A stretch of 64,000 bases of DNA from Streptomyces sp. TP-A0356 (GCF_001417775.1 NZ_BBZJ01000017.1:124001-188000), one strand, 5' to 3'; positions 37,570-48,621 are shown, counted from the first letter of the stretch. The notes: generated from the letters alone by a model not told the origin. Numbers and translations are program-made.

Positions 37570-38841
37570 TCAGGGCGTGGGGTGAGCTCTCGTCACGCCG
37601 TCGTCCGGCACAACAACAGGTACGTCCGGCTTACGGGCGGGTATCAACGAGATGACGGCGAGCCCGAAGAGCGCGGCGGCCAGCAGCGCGGGCCCGTTCA
37701 GCCCGTACGTCCGTGCCACGGCTCCACCGAGCAGGGCACCGAGCGGGGCTCCGGATGTCGAGGCCGTGCGGAAGGCGGAGGCGATGCGGCCCAGCATCGC
37801 CTCGGGGCTGCGGTGCTGCATCAGTGTGGTCTGATGGACGTTCCACACCATGCCCATGGCGCCGAGCAGCAGCAACGCGATCAGCAGGGCGCCCAGGTGG
37901 CGGACGGTCCCCATGAACAGCAGCGACGCCGTCTGGACGCTTCCGGCAAGGAGCAGCGCGCCGAGGCGTCCGGTGCGGCGGGCGATCCGCTGGGCGGCGA
38001 AGCCGCCGACCAGGCTGCCGGCCGAGTACGCCGTCATCGCCACGGCGTACTGTGCGGTGCCCGCGTGCAGCCAGCGCGTCACGTGCAGCACCAGCGTCGC
38101 GATCAGGGCGCCCATGCCGATGTTGCACAACAGGGTGGCCCCGCAGACCGCTCGCAGCGCCCGGTCGCGCCACAGGGCGCCCATCCCTTCGCCGATCTCG
38201 GCCCTCAGGGTGCTGCCGGACGGGCGCGGCTCCCGCGCGGGCGGCCGTGTCCGCAGGGAGGCCACCAGGGCGGCGGCCAGGAGATAGGTGCCGGCGTCGG
38301 CCGCGAACGGCGTGAAGGCCCCGGCCGTCAGCAGCAGTGGCACGAACGGGCCCGCCAGCAGGCCGCCCGCGATCTGCTGGCCGGTCATCAGCCGGGCGTT
38401 GGCACTGCCCAGCGCCGCACGGTCCACCAGAGAGGGCAGCAGGGCCGTCGAGGCGTTGTCGAAGAGCGTCTGGAGGGTGGTGAGCGAGAAGGCGAGCGCA
38501 AGCAGAAGCGGGACCGAGGTGTGCCCGAGCCCGACGGCGAGCGCGAAGCACGCGACGAGCAGACCGCGCACGGTGTCGACGGCCCACATCGCCCGCCGCT
38601 GGTCCACACGGTCCGCCAGGGCCCCTCCGAGCAACCCGAACAGCAGCCAGGGCACATAGCCGCAGGCGGTGACGGAGGCGACGAGGAGCGGTTCGTCCGT
38701 GAGGCGTACGGCGAGCAGGGGCAGCGCGGCCGTGCGCAGCGCGTCCCCGAAGCGGGAGACCACGGCAGCGGTCCACAGCCGCCCGAACCCCCCGCGCCAC
38801 GCGGGCCGCCGTACGACGTCCGCCACGTCGATCGCTGCCAT
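37570..38841 (-). CDS. MFS transporter
   Basis: A 423-residue major facilitator protein with about 12 transmembrane helices. The motif-A-like loop LLGGALADRVDQRRAMWAVD follows helix 2. The fold and length match the MFS_3/enterobactin-exporter-like group common in Streptomyces, which exports small molecules with proton antiport. The ATG at 38841 gives MAAIDVADVVRRPAWRGGFG. It stands alone, 72 bp upstream of the pgi start on the same strand; substrate unknown. Confidence 0.88.
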   Translation of the reverse strand: MAAIDVADVVRRPAWRGGFGRLWTAAVVSRFGDALRTAALPLLAVRLTDEPLLVASVTACGYVPWLLFGLLGGALADRVDQRRAMWAVDTVRGLLVACFALAVGLGHTSVPLLLALAFSLTTLQTLFDNASTALLPSLVDRAALGSANARLMTGQQIAGGLLAGPFVPLLLTAGAFTPFAADAGTYLLAAALVASLRTRPPAREPRPSGSTLRAEIGEGMGALWRDRALRAVCGATLLCNIGMGALIATLVLHVTRWLHAGTAQYAVAMTAYSAGSLVGGFAAQRIARRTGRLGALLLAGSVQTASLLFMGTVRHLGALLIALLLLGAMGMVWNVHQTTLMQHRSPEAMLGRIASAFRTASTSGAPLGALLGGAVARTYGLNGPALLAAALFGLAVISLIPARKPDVPVVVPDDGVTRAHPTP

Positions 38842-39140
38842 CGTCCCCCCTCACGATTCGTCGATGCACAAACCGTAAAGGGCACCACTGACAACGGGGC
38901 TGACCAGGGGAAATGGCGAGCCCGGCGCGGGCGGCCAGGCCAGTGCGCCGCGGATTTGGGGTGGCGGCGGGGGAGCCGTGCGATGGCGCGGCAGCGGGCC
39001 GTTCACCGCGGCGGCTTGCTGCCGGGACTGCCAGACCGCATGAGGGCACGGCTCTGCGCCGCTCACCGGGCATCCACAGCCGTACGCCGTGGCAAACACG
39101 TCCGCCAGGCGCCCGAAGACACCCGGTTCGGACTCAACTT
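38842..39140. other. Non-coding stretch between the RbpA-family gene and the MFS gene
   Basis: About 300 bp with no convincing gene, repeat or hairpin. It must hold the MFS promoter on the minus strand. Confidence 0.5.
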
Positions 39141-39476
39141 CTAGATTTCGCCCCGCAGTTTGGCGAGCGCCTCGGCGAGGATCGCCTCGCCGTCCGCGTC
39201 GCTGCGCCGCTCCCTGACGTACGCGAGGTGCGTCTTGTAGGGCTCGGTACGCGGCGGGTCCGGCGGGTTGTCCCGGTCCTGTCCGGCCGGAAAGCCGCAG
39301 CGCGGGCAGTCCCAGGTGTCGGGAACCTGCGCGTCGCTGGCGAAGCTCGGCTGCGTCTCGTGCCCGTTGGAGCACCAGAAGGAGACGCGCAGACGCGGCG
39401 CGGACTCGCCGCGCTCGGCCTCGCCCATCGGCCCCGCCCCGACCCGGCTTCCTCGGATCGCGTTGCCACTTGCCAC
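39141..39476 (-). CDS. RNA polymerase-binding protein of the RbpA family
   Basis: A 111-residue protein of the actinobacterial RbpA family, which binds principal sigma factors and RNA polymerase and stabilises open complexes. The zinc-binding core has SFWCSNGHETQPSFASDAQV and PDTWDCPRCGFPAG (C..H..CPxC), followed by the basic linker and sigma-interaction helix THLAYVRERRSDADGEAILA and EALAKLRGEI. Compared with the RbpA sequence I remember, this one is more divergent and matches the paralogue often linked to pgi/secG in Streptomyces (possibly RbpB). Start is a GTG at 39474-39476. Confidence 0.85.
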   Translation of the reverse strand: MASGNAIRGSRVGAGPMGEAERGESAPRLRVSFWCSNGHETQPSFASDAQVPDTWDCPRCGFPAGQDRDNPPDPPRTEPYKTHLAYVRERRSDADGEAILAEALAKLRGEI

Positions 39477-39602
39477 GGTCGTAACTCCCTGCGTGATGGT
39501 GCCGCGAAGCGAGTCGGCGTTTCGCTTCGCTGCGAGCGCCTCAGTCTACGTAAGGCCCAACGCGCGTCCAGTGATGGGAGTTACCCCCGCCCCCAGACGC
39601 AA

Positions 39603-39647
39603 GCCCCATGATAGGCCGCGTCCGAAGACGCGTACCGAACATGGGGC
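39603..39647. terminator. Compound hairpin terminator after secG
   Basis: GCCCCATG (39603-39610) pairs with CATGGGGC (39640-39647), enclosing a second stem CGCGTC/GACGCG with a CGAA tetraloop. It lies 43 nt beyond the secG stop. Confidence 0.75.
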
Positions 39648-39689
39648 GTTACGTGCTCAATGTGCGGTCTGCACCGGTTGCGCCCGACG

Positions 39690-39926
39690 CTAGTGGTTGG
39701 CCTTCATCAGGATGCCGAGCACCACGATGCACGCGAACCACAGCAGACCGATCACGATGGTGATCCGGTCGAGGTTGCGCTCGGCGACCGAGGAGCCACC
39801 GACGGAGGACTGCATGCCGCCACCGAACATGTCGGAGAGGCCGCCGCCCTTCCCCTTGTGCATCAGCACCAGCAGCATCAGCAGCAGGCTGAAGACGATC
39901 AGGGCGATCGAGAACCCCAAAACCAC
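39690..39926 (-). CDS. secG: Preprotein translocase subunit SecG
   Basis: A 78-residue membrane protein with two transmembrane helices (LGFSIALIVFSLLLMLLVLM and ITIVIGLLWFACIVVLGILM), the usual size for SecG, which speeds SecYEG-dependent export. The linking loop HKGKGGGLSDMFGGGMQSSV is the SecG signature. Start is a GTG at 39924-39926 after a GAGGAAG ribosome site. It follows tpiA, the usual actinobacterial arrangement gap-pgk-tpiA-secG. Confidence 0.93.
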   Translation of the reverse strand: MVLGFSIALIVFSLLLMLLVLMHKGKGGGLSDMFGGGMQSSVGGSSVAERNLDRITIVIGLLWFACIVVLGILMKANH

Positions 39927-40075
39927 GGCTGGACCAACTTCCTCGGATTCGGATGGACGACGGGGGCCGGTGACCACGCGGCGCAGCCGCGTATCGACCA
40001 CCAGCCCCCGCAAGGGTACGACGGATCGCCCCTACCGCATACTCGCGACGCTTCGGACCGCCCGGGGAGCGCGGC

Positions 40076-40852
40076 TCACTGCTCCCGGAATCGGACGATC
40101 TTGACGAACTCGTCGGCGTCCAGCGAAGCACCGCCGACCAGGGCGCCGTCGATGTCCGGCTTCGCCATGATCTCCGCGACATTGCCGGACTTCACCGAGC
40201 CGCCGTACTGGATGCGGACCTGGTCGGCCACCTCCTGGGAGTACAGTTCGGCGATCTTGCCGCGGATCGCCGAACAGACCTCCTGGGCGTCGTCGGAACC
40301 GCAGACCTTGCCGGTGCCGATGGCCCAGACGGGCTCGTACGCGATCACGATCGACTCGACCTGCTCGGCCGGCAGGTCCTTCAGACCGCCCTCGACCTGC
40401 GCGAGCGTGTGCGTGACGTGATCGCCCGCCTCACGGACGTCCAGCTCCTCGCCGACGCACAGGATCGGGGTCAGACCGTGCTTGAAGGCGGCCTTGGCCT
40501 TGGCGTTCACCAGCTCGTCGGTCTCGCAGTGGTACTGGCGGCGCTCGGAGTGGCCGATCACCGCATAGCTGCACTTCAGCTTGGCCAGCATCGAGGCGGA
40601 GATCTCGCCGGTGTAGGCACCGGAGTCGTGCGCCGAGACGTCCTGGGCGCCGTACTTGATCTTGAGCTTGTCGCCGTCGACCAGGGTCTGCACGGAGCGC
40701 AGGTCGGTGAAGGGCGGCAGGACGGCGACCTCGACGGCCTCGTAGTCCTTGTCCGCGAGGGCGAAGGCGAGCTTCTGGACGTGCGCGATGGCCTCGAGGT
40801 GGTTGAGGTTCATCTTCCAGTTGCCCGCCATCAGCGGCGTGCGCGTGCTCAT
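40076..40852 (-). CDS. tpiA: Triosephosphate isomerase
   Basis: A 258-residue TIM-barrel enzyme converting dihydroxyacetone phosphate to glyceraldehyde-3-phosphate. The lysine loop [11 protein letters not shown], catalytic His in [11 protein letters not shown], and catalytic Glu with the flexible loop [15 protein letters not shown] are present, as is the phosphate-binding [11 protein letters not shown]. The ATG (40852) lies 6 nt after the pgk stop, with GAGGAC as ribosome site overlapping the end of pgk. Confidence 0.98.
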   Translation of the reverse strand: MSTRTPLMAGNWKMNLNHLEAIAHVQKLAFALADKDYEAVEVAVLPPFTDLRSVQTLVDGDKLKIKYGAQDVSAHDSGAYTGEISASMLAKLKCSYAVIGHSERRQYHCETDELVNAKAKAAFKHGLTPILCVGEELDVREAGDHVTHTLAQVEGGLKDLPAEQVESIVIAYEPVWAIGTGKVCGSDDAQEVCSAIRGKIAELYSQEVADQVRIQYGGSVKSGNVAEIMAKPDIDGALVGGASLDADEFVKIVRFREQ

Positions 40853-40858
40853 CTAGGG

Positions 40859-42070
40859 TCAGTCCTCCAGTGCGGCGAGTCCGGGGAGCGTCTTGCCCTC
40901 AAGGTATTCGAGGGAGGCGCCGCCACCGGTCGAGATGTGGCCGAATGCCGACTCGTCGAAGCCCAGCTGGCGCACGGCCGCGGCGGAGTCGCCGCCGCCG
41001 ACGACCGTGAAGGCCGGGGAGTCGATCAGGGCCTGGGCGATCGCCCTGGTGCCCTCGGCGTAGTCGGGGTGCTCGAAGACGCCCATGGGGCCGTTCCAGA
41101 AGACGGTGGCCGCGTCGGCGAGCTTCGAGGCGTACAGCTTGCGGGTCTCCGGGCCGATGTCCAGGCCCTCCTGGTCGGCCGGGATCGCATCCGCGGCAAC
41201 GACCGTCGGATGGGCCGGGGCCTTGGTCTTCAGGTCCGGGAATTCGGGCGCGACCAGCGTGTCGACGGGCAGCACCAGCTCGACGCCGGTCTTCTCGGCG
41301 CGCTCGATGTACTCCTGGACGGCCGGGATCTGGTCCTCCTGCAGGAGGGACTTGCCGATCTCGTAACCCTTGGCCTTGAGGAAGGTGTAGGCCATGCCGC
41401 CGCCGATGAGCAGACGGTCGGCCTTGCCGAGCAGCTGGTCGATGACGGCCAGCTTGTCGGAGACCTTGGCGCCGCCCAGTACGACGACGTACGGCCGCTT
41501 GACGTCCTCGGTGAGCTTCTTCAGGACGCCGACCTCGGTGGCGATGAGGTAGCCGGCGTAGTGCGGCAGACGGGCCGGGAGGTCGTACACGGAGGCGTGC
41601 TTGCGGTGGACCGCGCCGAAGCCGTCGCCCACGTACACGTCGGCGAGGGCGGCGAGCTGGTCGGCGAACTCGCCGCGCTCGGTGTCGTCCTTGGAGGTCT
41701 CGCCGGGGTTGAAGCGCAGGTTCTCGATGACCGCGACCTGGCCGGGCTGGAGGGCGTCGACCGCGCCGTGGGCAGCGGGGCCGACGGTGTCCTGGGCGAA
41801 CGCCACGGGCGCGCCGAGGAGTTCACCGAGGCGCTCGGCGGCGGGCCGCAGGGAGAAGGCAGGGTCCGGGGCGCCCTTGGGGCGGCCCAGGTGGGAGGCG
41901 ACGACCACCTTGGCGCCCGCCTCGGTGAGGGCCTCGATGGTGGGCAGGACGGCGCGGATTCGGCCGTCGTCGGTGATCACACCGTCGGCCAGCGGCACGT
42001 TGAGGTCGGCGCGGACGAAGACCCGCTTGCCGTCCACGCCTTCGGAGAGCAGTTCGTCGATCGTCTTCAT
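40859..42070 (-). CDS. pgk: Phosphoglycerate kinase
   Basis: A 403-residue two-domain kinase making ATP from 1,3-bisphosphoglycerate. The N-terminal substrate site VFVRADLNVPLADGVITDD, ASHLGRPKGAPDPAFSL and the nucleotide domain VVLGGAKVSDKLAVIDQLLG with GGGDSAAAVRQ near the end are clear. The ATG at 42068-42070 is preceded by AGGAG at a 7-nt spacing. It is translated with tpiA (6-nt gap) but is separated from gap by about 165 bp containing two hairpins. Confidence 0.98.
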   Translation of the reverse strand: MKTIDELLSEGVDGKRVFVRADLNVPLADGVITDDGRIRAVLPTIEALTEAGAKVVVASHLGRPKGAPDPAFSLRPAAERLGELLGAPVAFAQDTVGPAAHGAVDALQPGQVAVIENLRFNPGETSKDDTERGEFADQLAALADVYVGDGFGAVHRKHASVYDLPARLPHYAGYLIATEVGVLKKLTEDVKRPYVVVLGGAKVSDKLAVIDQLLGKADRLLIGGGMAYTFLKAKGYEIGKSLLQEDQIPAVQEYIERAEKTGVELVLPVDTLVAPEFPDLKTKAPAHPTVVAADAIPADQEGLDIGPETRKLYASKLADAATVFWNGPMGVFEHPDYAEGTRAIAQALIDSPAFTVVGGGDSAAAVRQLGFDESAFGHISTGGGASLEYLEGKTLPGLAALED

Positions 42071-42122
42071 AAGGGGCTCCTGAGAAGGGCTCTTGATCGT
42101 AGGAGGGCTGATCGATCTGCAC

Positions 42123-42156
42123 GCGAGCCGGCCCCGCGGTGAGCGGGTCGGCTCGC
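42123..42156. terminator. Hairpin between gap and pgk (pgk-proximal)
   Basis: GCGAGCCG pairs with CGGCTCGC, and an inner CCCGC/GCGGG stem with one mismatch extends it around GGTGA. It probably attenuates read-through from gap into pgk. Confidence 0.6.
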
Positions 42157-42167
42157 TGTACGTGAGT

Positions 42168-42207
42168 CAGGGCTCGAACAGCGCGACCGTGCGCTGCCCG
42201 AGCCCTG
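42168..42207 (-). terminator. Hairpin downstream of gap
   Basis: CAGGGCTCG (42168-42176) pairs perfectly with CGAGCCCTG (42199-42207), with an inner CAGCGC/GCGCTG stem. It begins 30 nt past the gap stop. Confidence 0.75.
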
Positions 42208-42236
42208 CTCTCACATCGAGGTGCCTGCTTCGGCGA

Positions 42237-43310
<1,074 letters not shown>

Positions 43311-43370
43311 CTACGACCCTACCCCCCGCAGGCCGCCGGAGTGACATCGAGATGCCTCATACACGGCAGC

Positions 43371-43404
43371 GCGGTCCGTACCCGCCAGTAGGGGTACGGA
43401 CCGC
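43371..43404 (-). terminator. 13-bp hairpin terminator after the M14 carboxypeptidase gene
   Basis: GCGGTCCGTACCC (43371-43383) pairs with GGGTACGGACCGC (43392-43404) around an 8-nt loop. It lies 66 nt beyond the carboxypeptidase stop and upstream of the gap promoter. Confidence 0.8.
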
Positions 43405-43469
43405 CCTGGCACGAAGGCCCGGTCACTCCTTTCGGTGATACGTGACCAACTGCCATTGACCGCGCAGGA

Positions 43470-46424
43470 TCACCCGCGGAGTGCGGCCAGTGCCTTGTTG
43501 AGCAGTGCCGTCCGGTCGGCCGCCGATGTGACGTGTTCCAGGCCGAAGCCCAGCAGCACGGTGCGGTCCGTGGTCACCGCTCCGTATGTCCTGAACAGTG
43601 CCCCGGTGCGGGCCCAGTCCTTGAGGACGGCCGGGCTGCCCGGCGGCGGCCCGGCCACGCTCCAGGCGCCGAGGGACGCCTCGAAGCCCTCGGTCCCGGT
43701 GGGCGTACCGGCGACGACGAGCGAGGCGTCGTCGGCGAGGACGCCGTGGCCGCCGCTGCCCGAGTCGGTGATGTAGCTCAGCGAGACCTCGACCGTCTTC
43801 CCGGCGTAGGCGCTCAGGTCGAAGTTCACCTGCCGCCAGCCGTCCGAGGAGCCGGTCAGGCTGTGCCATGTGCCGGTGGTGCCGGTCGCGGCGCAGCCGC
43901 TCGCCGCCACGGTCAGATAGTGCTTGAGCCAGGGGTGCTCCCCCACGAGGAACCCGGCCGGGCAGTCGGTCGGCACGGCGTCGCTGGTGGCGCCGCCTGC
44001 CTCCGGCAGTGTCGTCCAGTCGTCGGCCCCGGTGGTGTGGACCTCGACCACGGCGTGGTCATAGCCCGTCTCGGTGTCCCACAGCAGCTGGGTGCGCAGG
44101 GTGGGCTTGTCGGCCGCGCTCACCTTGGTGAGGTCGACGGTGCGGGTGAGACGCTTGTACGCGTCGTCGGTGTGGACGGCGGCGGCCATGTACGAGCCCG
44201 CGTACGGCGCGTAGGGACTGGCGGTGCCGGCGAACCGGCCCGCCCCGGCACTCGCGAACTGGGGGTACTTGCCGACCGGCAGTTCGTCGGAGGTGACGCC
44301 GTACGTGCCCGCCTTGTCCAGCGGGTTGCCGGGCGCGGCGCCCAGCGGCCCCGTGAAGCCGGCCAGCCTGCCTGAGCCGCTGAAGGCGGTGGCCCCCGGG
44401 GTCGAGGTACGCGAGTAGGCGCCCAGGTAGTACTGGCTGAAGTCGTCGGAGAGGGTGCCGCCGCCGAGGTCGACCGCGCCACCGGCCTGCTCGCCCGCCT
44501 CGATCAGCCTGCCGCCCTCGTTGAGGAAGGCGCGCAGCTGCAGCTGGGTGGCGTTGCCCGGGACGCTCGCGCCCGTGTAGTGGACGACCGTCCTGAAGTG
44601 GCCGAGCACGCCGAGCGCGTCGGGCGCGCCCTGGGTGGCGACGTCCCAGACGATCGCCTTGCGGCCGCCGGCCCTCAGGGCGTCGACGTACGTCTGGGCC
44701 TGGGTGGCCTTGGCGCCCTCCTCGGCGACCACCAGGATGTCGGCCCCGGGCCGCTGGGCCACGGTGTAGGTGAAGTGCGGGCCAGAGGTCTTCCCGCCGC
44801 TCTTCGCCCTCCCGGTGAACCAGACCTCGACCTTGTCGCCCGGGTGACCGCCGCGCACCGTGGCCCGGTACTCGTCGAAGTAGCGGTTGTCGCCGCCGCC
44901 GTACGTCCGGCCGCCCTTCCAGGGCCTGAGTGCCCGCTCCTGGACGCGGCCTCCGTTGACGCGGTACTTGAGCTCCTTGTCGCGCACCGACTTCCGGGCG
45001 ACGACCGAGACCTCCTGGTCGCCGCCGCGCGCGTAGGACGTGGAGAAGGCGGCCGGGGTGAAGTCCGGCGCCTCGATACCGACCGAGGAGGAGGGCCGGT
45101 CGGGGTGGGACGCCGTCTCCGCGACGGAGAGTGCGAACGGGATGTTCTTCTCAAACTCCTGCTCGATCAGCTTCTCGTCGTCCGGGAAGTTGAAGACCGA
45201 CCGGCAGTCGGCCGCGTTCCAGGCGTCGTTGGGGTCGATGTTCGACGCGGTCTGGCAGGTCGACATCTCGGGAGTGAACATCGCCATGCCGTTGACGTTC
45301 GACGCGTGGCCGTCCGCCTCGCCGTTCGTGGTGTACAGCTCCGAGGAGACCTGTGAGCGGTAGCCGGGGATGGCCGGCTTGTCCGGGGTGCCGGCGAGCG
45401 CCTTGTAGAGGACGTCGTCCGGGGTCGGTGTGGCCACCTGCCAGCCGACGCCGTAGAGGAGCAGCTGGGCGGCGGAGTGGTAGTTGACGCCGTACGTGAA
45501 CCCGATGCGCTTCTCGAAGGAGTCGAGCGCCCGTGTCTCGGGCTCGGACTCGGGGCGTGCGCCGCGGTAGGTCTCGCTGGTGGGGTTGGGGGAGGAACCC
45601 TCGTCGTCGTAGCCCCACTTGTAGGCGAAGTTGCGGTTGAGGTCGACGCCGTCGCCGATGCCGATGACGCCGTCGCCGTTGACGTCCCGCAGGTTCTTGC
45701 GCCACAGACGGGTGCCGGGGCCCTTGAAGGTGTAGTCGTAGCCGTCGGGGTTGGCCGAGATGACGAACCACAGCTCGGTGGAGTCGACGATCTTCTTGAC
45801 CCGCTTGTCCGTGGCGTAGTGGTCCAGGTAGTAGTGCATCAGCCGGCGGGTCATCTCCGGTGTGATCCACTCACGCGCGTGCTGGTTGGACAGATACAGC
45901 ACGGAGGGCTTGGAGCCGTCCCCGGACTTCTTCGCGTTCCCGGTCAGTTTGAGCGCGAGGATGTCCTGGCCGCCCACGGTCCTGCCGATGGAGACGACCT
46001 TGGTGAGGTCCGGGTGGGTCCGGCCCGTCCTGACGATCTCCTCCTTGAGACCGCCCGTGCCGCTGTAGGGGCGGAACACTCCTTGGGCGGCGTCCTCGGC
46101 CCGTGCCTCCGCCTTGGCGGAAACGGTGTGCTCTGTGAGGGTGACGCCCTGCTTCTCCAGCTGCTCGGCCTGTCGTGCGGTGAGGTAGACCTCGACGGTG
46201 GACTTGCCGTTCCCGGTCACCTGCTCGCCGAGTTCGTGGCCGTCCTGCCCGGCCTTGAGCAACAGGGGTATCTGCTTCTGGGTGACGTCGGCGCGGAAGA
46301 CTCTCACCTCGTCCGGGTCGGACTGCGAGGAACCTCCGGTCTGTGCCTGGGCGATGGGTGCGAGGCCCGCTCCGCCGAGCAGGAGCGCGCCGACAGCGAG
46401 GATCGATCTCGCTCTGTGTCTCAT
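43470..46424 (-). CDS. Secreted M14-family zinc carboxypeptidase
   Basis: A 984-residue exported protease. A signal peptide (RHRARSILAVGALLLGGAGL) ends at AQA. A propeptide of about 90 residues leads to the catalytic domain. Zinc ligands are H182 and E185 in SNQHAREWITPE and H316 in GVNYHSAAQLLLYGVGW; the general-base glutamate is E386 in MFTPEMSTC. An insert DVNGDGVIGIGDGVDLNRN has a calcium-loop-like pattern. After about residue 520 the chain holds beta-rich domains of the immune-inhibitor-A/jelly-roll type, probably for substrate or cell-surface binding. The ATG at 46422-46424 is the natural start. Likely role: degradation of external peptides for nutrition. Confidence 0.92.
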   Translation of the reverse strand: MRHRARSILAVGALLLGGAGLAPIAQAQTGGSSQSDPDEVRVFRADVTQKQIPLLLKAGQDGHELGEQVTGNGKSTVEVYLTARQAEQLEKQGVTLTEHTVSAKAEARAEDAAQGVFRPYSGTGGLKEEIVRTGRTHPDLTKVVSIGRTVGGQDILALKLTGNAKKSGDGSKPSVLYLSNQHAREWITPEMTRRLMHYYLDHYATDKRVKKIVDSTELWFVISANPDGYDYTFKGPGTRLWRKNLRDVNGDGVIGIGDGVDLNRNFAYKWGYDDEGSSPNPTSETYRGARPESEPETRALDSFEKRIGFTYGVNYHSAAQLLLYGVGWQVATPTPDDVLYKALAGTPDKPAIPGYRSQVSSELYTTNGEADGHASNVNGMAMFTPEMSTCQTASNIDPNDAWNAADCRSVFNFPDDEKLIEQEFEKNIPFALSVAETASHPDRPSSSVGIEAPDFTPAAFSTSYARGGDQEVSVVARKSVRDKELKYRVNGGRVQERALRPWKGGRTYGGGDNRYFDEYRATVRGGHPGDKVEVWFTGRAKSGGKTSGPHFTYTVAQRPGADILVVAEEGAKATQAQTYVDALRAGGRKAIVWDVATQGAPDALGVLGHFRTVVHYTGASVPGNATQLQLRAFLNEGGRLIEAGEQAGGAVDLGGGTLSDDFSQYYLGAYSRTSTPGATAFSGSGRLAGFTGPLGAAPGNPLDKAGTYGVTSDELPVGKYPQFASAGAGRFAGTASPYAPYAGSYMAAAVHTDDAYKRLTRTVDLTKVSAADKPTLRTQLLWDTETGYDHAVVEVHTTGADDWTTLPEAGGATSDAVPTDCPAGFLVGEHPWLKHYLTVAASGCAATGTTGTWHSLTGSSDGWRQVNFDLSAYAGKTVEVSLSYITDSGSGGHGVLADDASLVVAGTPTGTEGFEASLGAWSVAGPPPGSPAVLKDWARTGALFRTYGAVTTDRTVLLGFGLEHVTSAADRTALLNKALAALRG

Positions 46425-46517
46425 GAAGCCCCCTAGCCGTGGTTCGCCCCAGCGGCGAGCCGTTGCCAGGCTCATGACAATTCATGATCGAGTCAAGGGC
46501 GCCTCAAGGACAGACAA

Positions 46518-46557
46518 ACGCCGGTGTCGCGCCTCGTGGGGGCGTCGGCACCGGCGT
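46518..46557 (-). terminator. Hairpin terminator after whiA
   Basis: ACGCCGGTG (46518-46526) pairs with CACCGGCGT (46549-46557), 17 nt beyond the whiA stop. It would end the uvrC-rapZ-yvcK-whiA transcript. Confidence 0.75.
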
Positions 46558-46573
46558 CATGAGCCTCGCTGGG

Positions 46574-47563
46574 TCACCCCGCCATGTTGTCCGCCATCTC
46601 CTCGGTGAGGTTGGACTCCGTGCCCGGGATCCCGAGGTCCGCGGCGCGCTTGTCGGCCATCGCCAGCAGACGGCGGATACGGCCGGCGACCGCGTCCTTG
46701 GTCAGCGGCGGGTCGGCGAGGGCGCCCAGCTCCTCCAGGGAGGCCTGCTTGTGCTCCATGCGCAGACGGCCCGCGGCGGCGAGGTGCTCGGGGACCTCCT
46801 CTCCGAGGATCTCCAGCGCACGGGCGACCCGCGCACCGGCGGCGACGGCGGCGCGGGCCGAGCGGCGCAGGTTGGCATCGTCGAAGTTGGCGAGACGGTT
46901 GGCCGTGGCACGGACCTCGCGCCGCATCCGGCGCTCCTCCCACGCCAGCACGGACTCGTGCGCACCGAGGCGGGTGAGCAGCGCGCCGATCGCGTCGCCG
47001 TCCCGGACGACCACGCGGTCCACGCCCCGTACCTCGCGGGCCTTCGCGGCGATCGACAGGCGGCGGGCGGCGCCGACCAGGGCGAGCGCGGCCTCGGGAC
47101 CGGGGCAGGTCACCTCCAGGGACGACGAGCGGCCGGGCTCCGTCAGCGAACCATGTGCCAGGAAGGCGCCGCGCCAGGCCGCCTCCGCGTCGCAGGTGGC
47201 CCCCGAGACCACCTGCGGAGGAAGCCCGCGGATCGGTCGGCCACGGCCGTCGACGAGACCGGTCTGGCGCGCCAGCTGGTCACCACCCGCGACCACGCGC
47301 ACCACGTAGCGCGAGCCGCGGCGCAGACCGCCGGGCGCCATCACGATGAGTTCGGAGCTGTGGCCGAAGATCTCCAGGATGTCCCGCTTCAGACGCCGGG
47401 CCGCCATCGCCGTGTCCAGCTCCGCCTCGATCACGATGCGACCGCTGACCAGGTGGAGTCCGCCCGCAAACCGCAGGATCGCCGAGACCTCCGCCTTTCT
47501 GCAGCAGGTCCGGGTGACGGGAAGCCGGGAGATCTCATCCTTCACCGCTGCCGTCATCGCCAT
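46574..47563 (-). CDS. whiA: Sporulation regulator WhiA
   Basis: A 329-residue WhiA: an N-terminal degenerate LAGLIDADG homing-endonuclease-like domain ([40 protein letters not shown]) and a C-terminal helix-turn-helix ([30 protein letters not shown]). In Streptomyces it acts with WhiB as a co-dependent master regulator of sporulation septation and chromosome segregation. The ATG (47563) has GGAAGGA upstream and overlaps the end of yvcK by 10 nt. It is last in the uvrC-rapZ-yvcK-whiA chain and is followed by a terminator. Confidence 0.97.
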   Translation of the reverse strand: MAMTAAVKDEISRLPVTRTCCRKAEVSAILRFAGGLHLVSGRIVIEAELDTAMAARRLKRDILEIFGHSSELIVMAPGGLRRGSRYVVRVVAGGDQLARQTGLVDGRGRPIRGLPPQVVSGATCDAEAAWRGAFLAHGSLTEPGRSSSLEVTCPGPEAALALVGAARRLSIAAKAREVRGVDRVVVRDGDAIGALLTRLGAHESVLAWEERRMRREVRATANRLANFDDANLRRSARAAVAAGARVARALEILGEEVPEHLAAAGRLRMEHKQASLEELGALADPPLTKDAVAGRIRRLLAMADKRAADLGIPGTESNLTEEMADNMAG

Positions 47564-48621
47564 GGGCCGATCCTTCCATGCATCCGAAAAATACGGTCGT
47601 ACGCGGCGGCCAACAGCTCCGGGTCGTGCCGCGGGGACCCGTCGGTACGGGCCACCGGCGCCAGCTCGACCGCGGCCCCGAACCGCTTCGCGGCCTCGTT
47701 CAGCGAGGCGCGGTCGGGCACGGCGGCCTGGTCGGCCAGCACCACGTCCAGGGCGAGTTTAGGGGCGTGTCGTCCCAAAACCTCCAAATGACGCTGCGGG
47801 GAGAAGCCCTCGGTTTCTCCGGGCTGCGGGGCGAGGTTCAGGGAGAGCACCCGGCGCGCCTTCGTCTCCGTGAGGGCGTCCAGGAGCTCGGGCACGAGCA
47901 GGTGCGGGATCACCGAGGAGAACCAGGAGCCCGGCCCCAGGACCACCCAGTCGGCGTCCAGCACCGCGGCGACGGCCTCGGGGACGGCGGGCGGGTCCGG
48001 CGGCACGAGGTGTACGGACTGCACCTCGCCCGGGGTGAGGGCGACGGTCGCCTGCCCCCGTACGGTGCCGACCTCGTCCGGACGCTCCGGGTCGTGTCCC
48101 TTGACCAGGGCCTGGAGCTCCAGGGGCACGGCTGACATGGGCAGGACGCGCCCGTGCGCGCCCAGGAGCCTGCCGACCAGGTCGAGCGCCTGGACGTGGT
48201 CGCCGAGCTGCTCCCAGAGCGCGACGATCAGCAGGTTGCCGACCGCGTGTTCGTGCAGGTCGCCCTTCGACTGGAAGCGGTGCTGGATGACGCGGGCCCA
48301 GGTCTGGCCCCAGTCGTCGTCGCCGCACAGCGCGGCAAGCGCCTTGCGCAGGTCTCCGGGCGGGAGCACACCCAGCTCGTCGCGGAGCCGGCCGCTGGAG
48401 CCGCCGTCGTCGGCGACGGTGACGACGGCGGTGAGGTCGCCGGTGATCCGGCGCAGCGCGGCGAGCGAGGCGGACAGGCCCATGCCGCCGCCGAGTGCGA
48501 CCACCTTGGGCTGGGCACCACGGCGGCGCGCCCGGCCGCCACGGACCTCGGCAGGTGTGCCCCCGCGTCCTTCGGGCACCACCCGGCGCAGCCTGCTCAG
48601 CCGCAGAGCACGTCCAGTCAC
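47554..48621 (-). CDS. yvcK: YvcK/CofD-like gluconeogenesis factor
   Basis: A 355-residue protein of the UPF0052/CofD-like family that binds UDP-sugars and supports cell-wall homeostasis on gluconeogenic carbon in other Gram-positives. Motifs are [40 protein letters not shown], the [17 protein letters not shown] loop and [20 protein letters not shown]. It starts at a GTG (48619-48621) overlapping the rapZ stop by 4 nt, and its own end overlaps whiA by 10 nt. The N-terminal Arg-rich stretch before KVVALGGG may be a flexible leader. Confidence 0.95.
   Translation of the reverse strand: MTGRALRLSRLRRVVPEGRGGTPAEVRGGRARRRGAQPKVVALGGGMGLSASLAALRRITGDLTAVVTVADDGGSSGRLRDELGVLPPGDLRKALAALCGDDDWGQTWARVIQHRFQSKGDLHEHAVGNLLIVALWEQLGDHVQALDLVGRLLGAHGRVLPMSAVPLELQALVKGHDPERPDEVGTVRGQATVALTPGEVQSVHLVPPDPPAVPEAVAAVLDADWVVLGPGSWFSSVIPHLLVPELLDALTETKARRVLSLNLAPQPGETEGFSPQRHLEVLGRHAPKLALDVVLADQAAVPDRASLNEAAKRFGAAVELAPVARTDGSPRHDPELLAAAYDRIFRMHGRIGPWR

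Noticed and set aside
39650-39700. Possible tRNA near the end of secG
   Set aside because: No cloverleaf or T-loop consensus could be formed; the structure there is a terminator hairpin.
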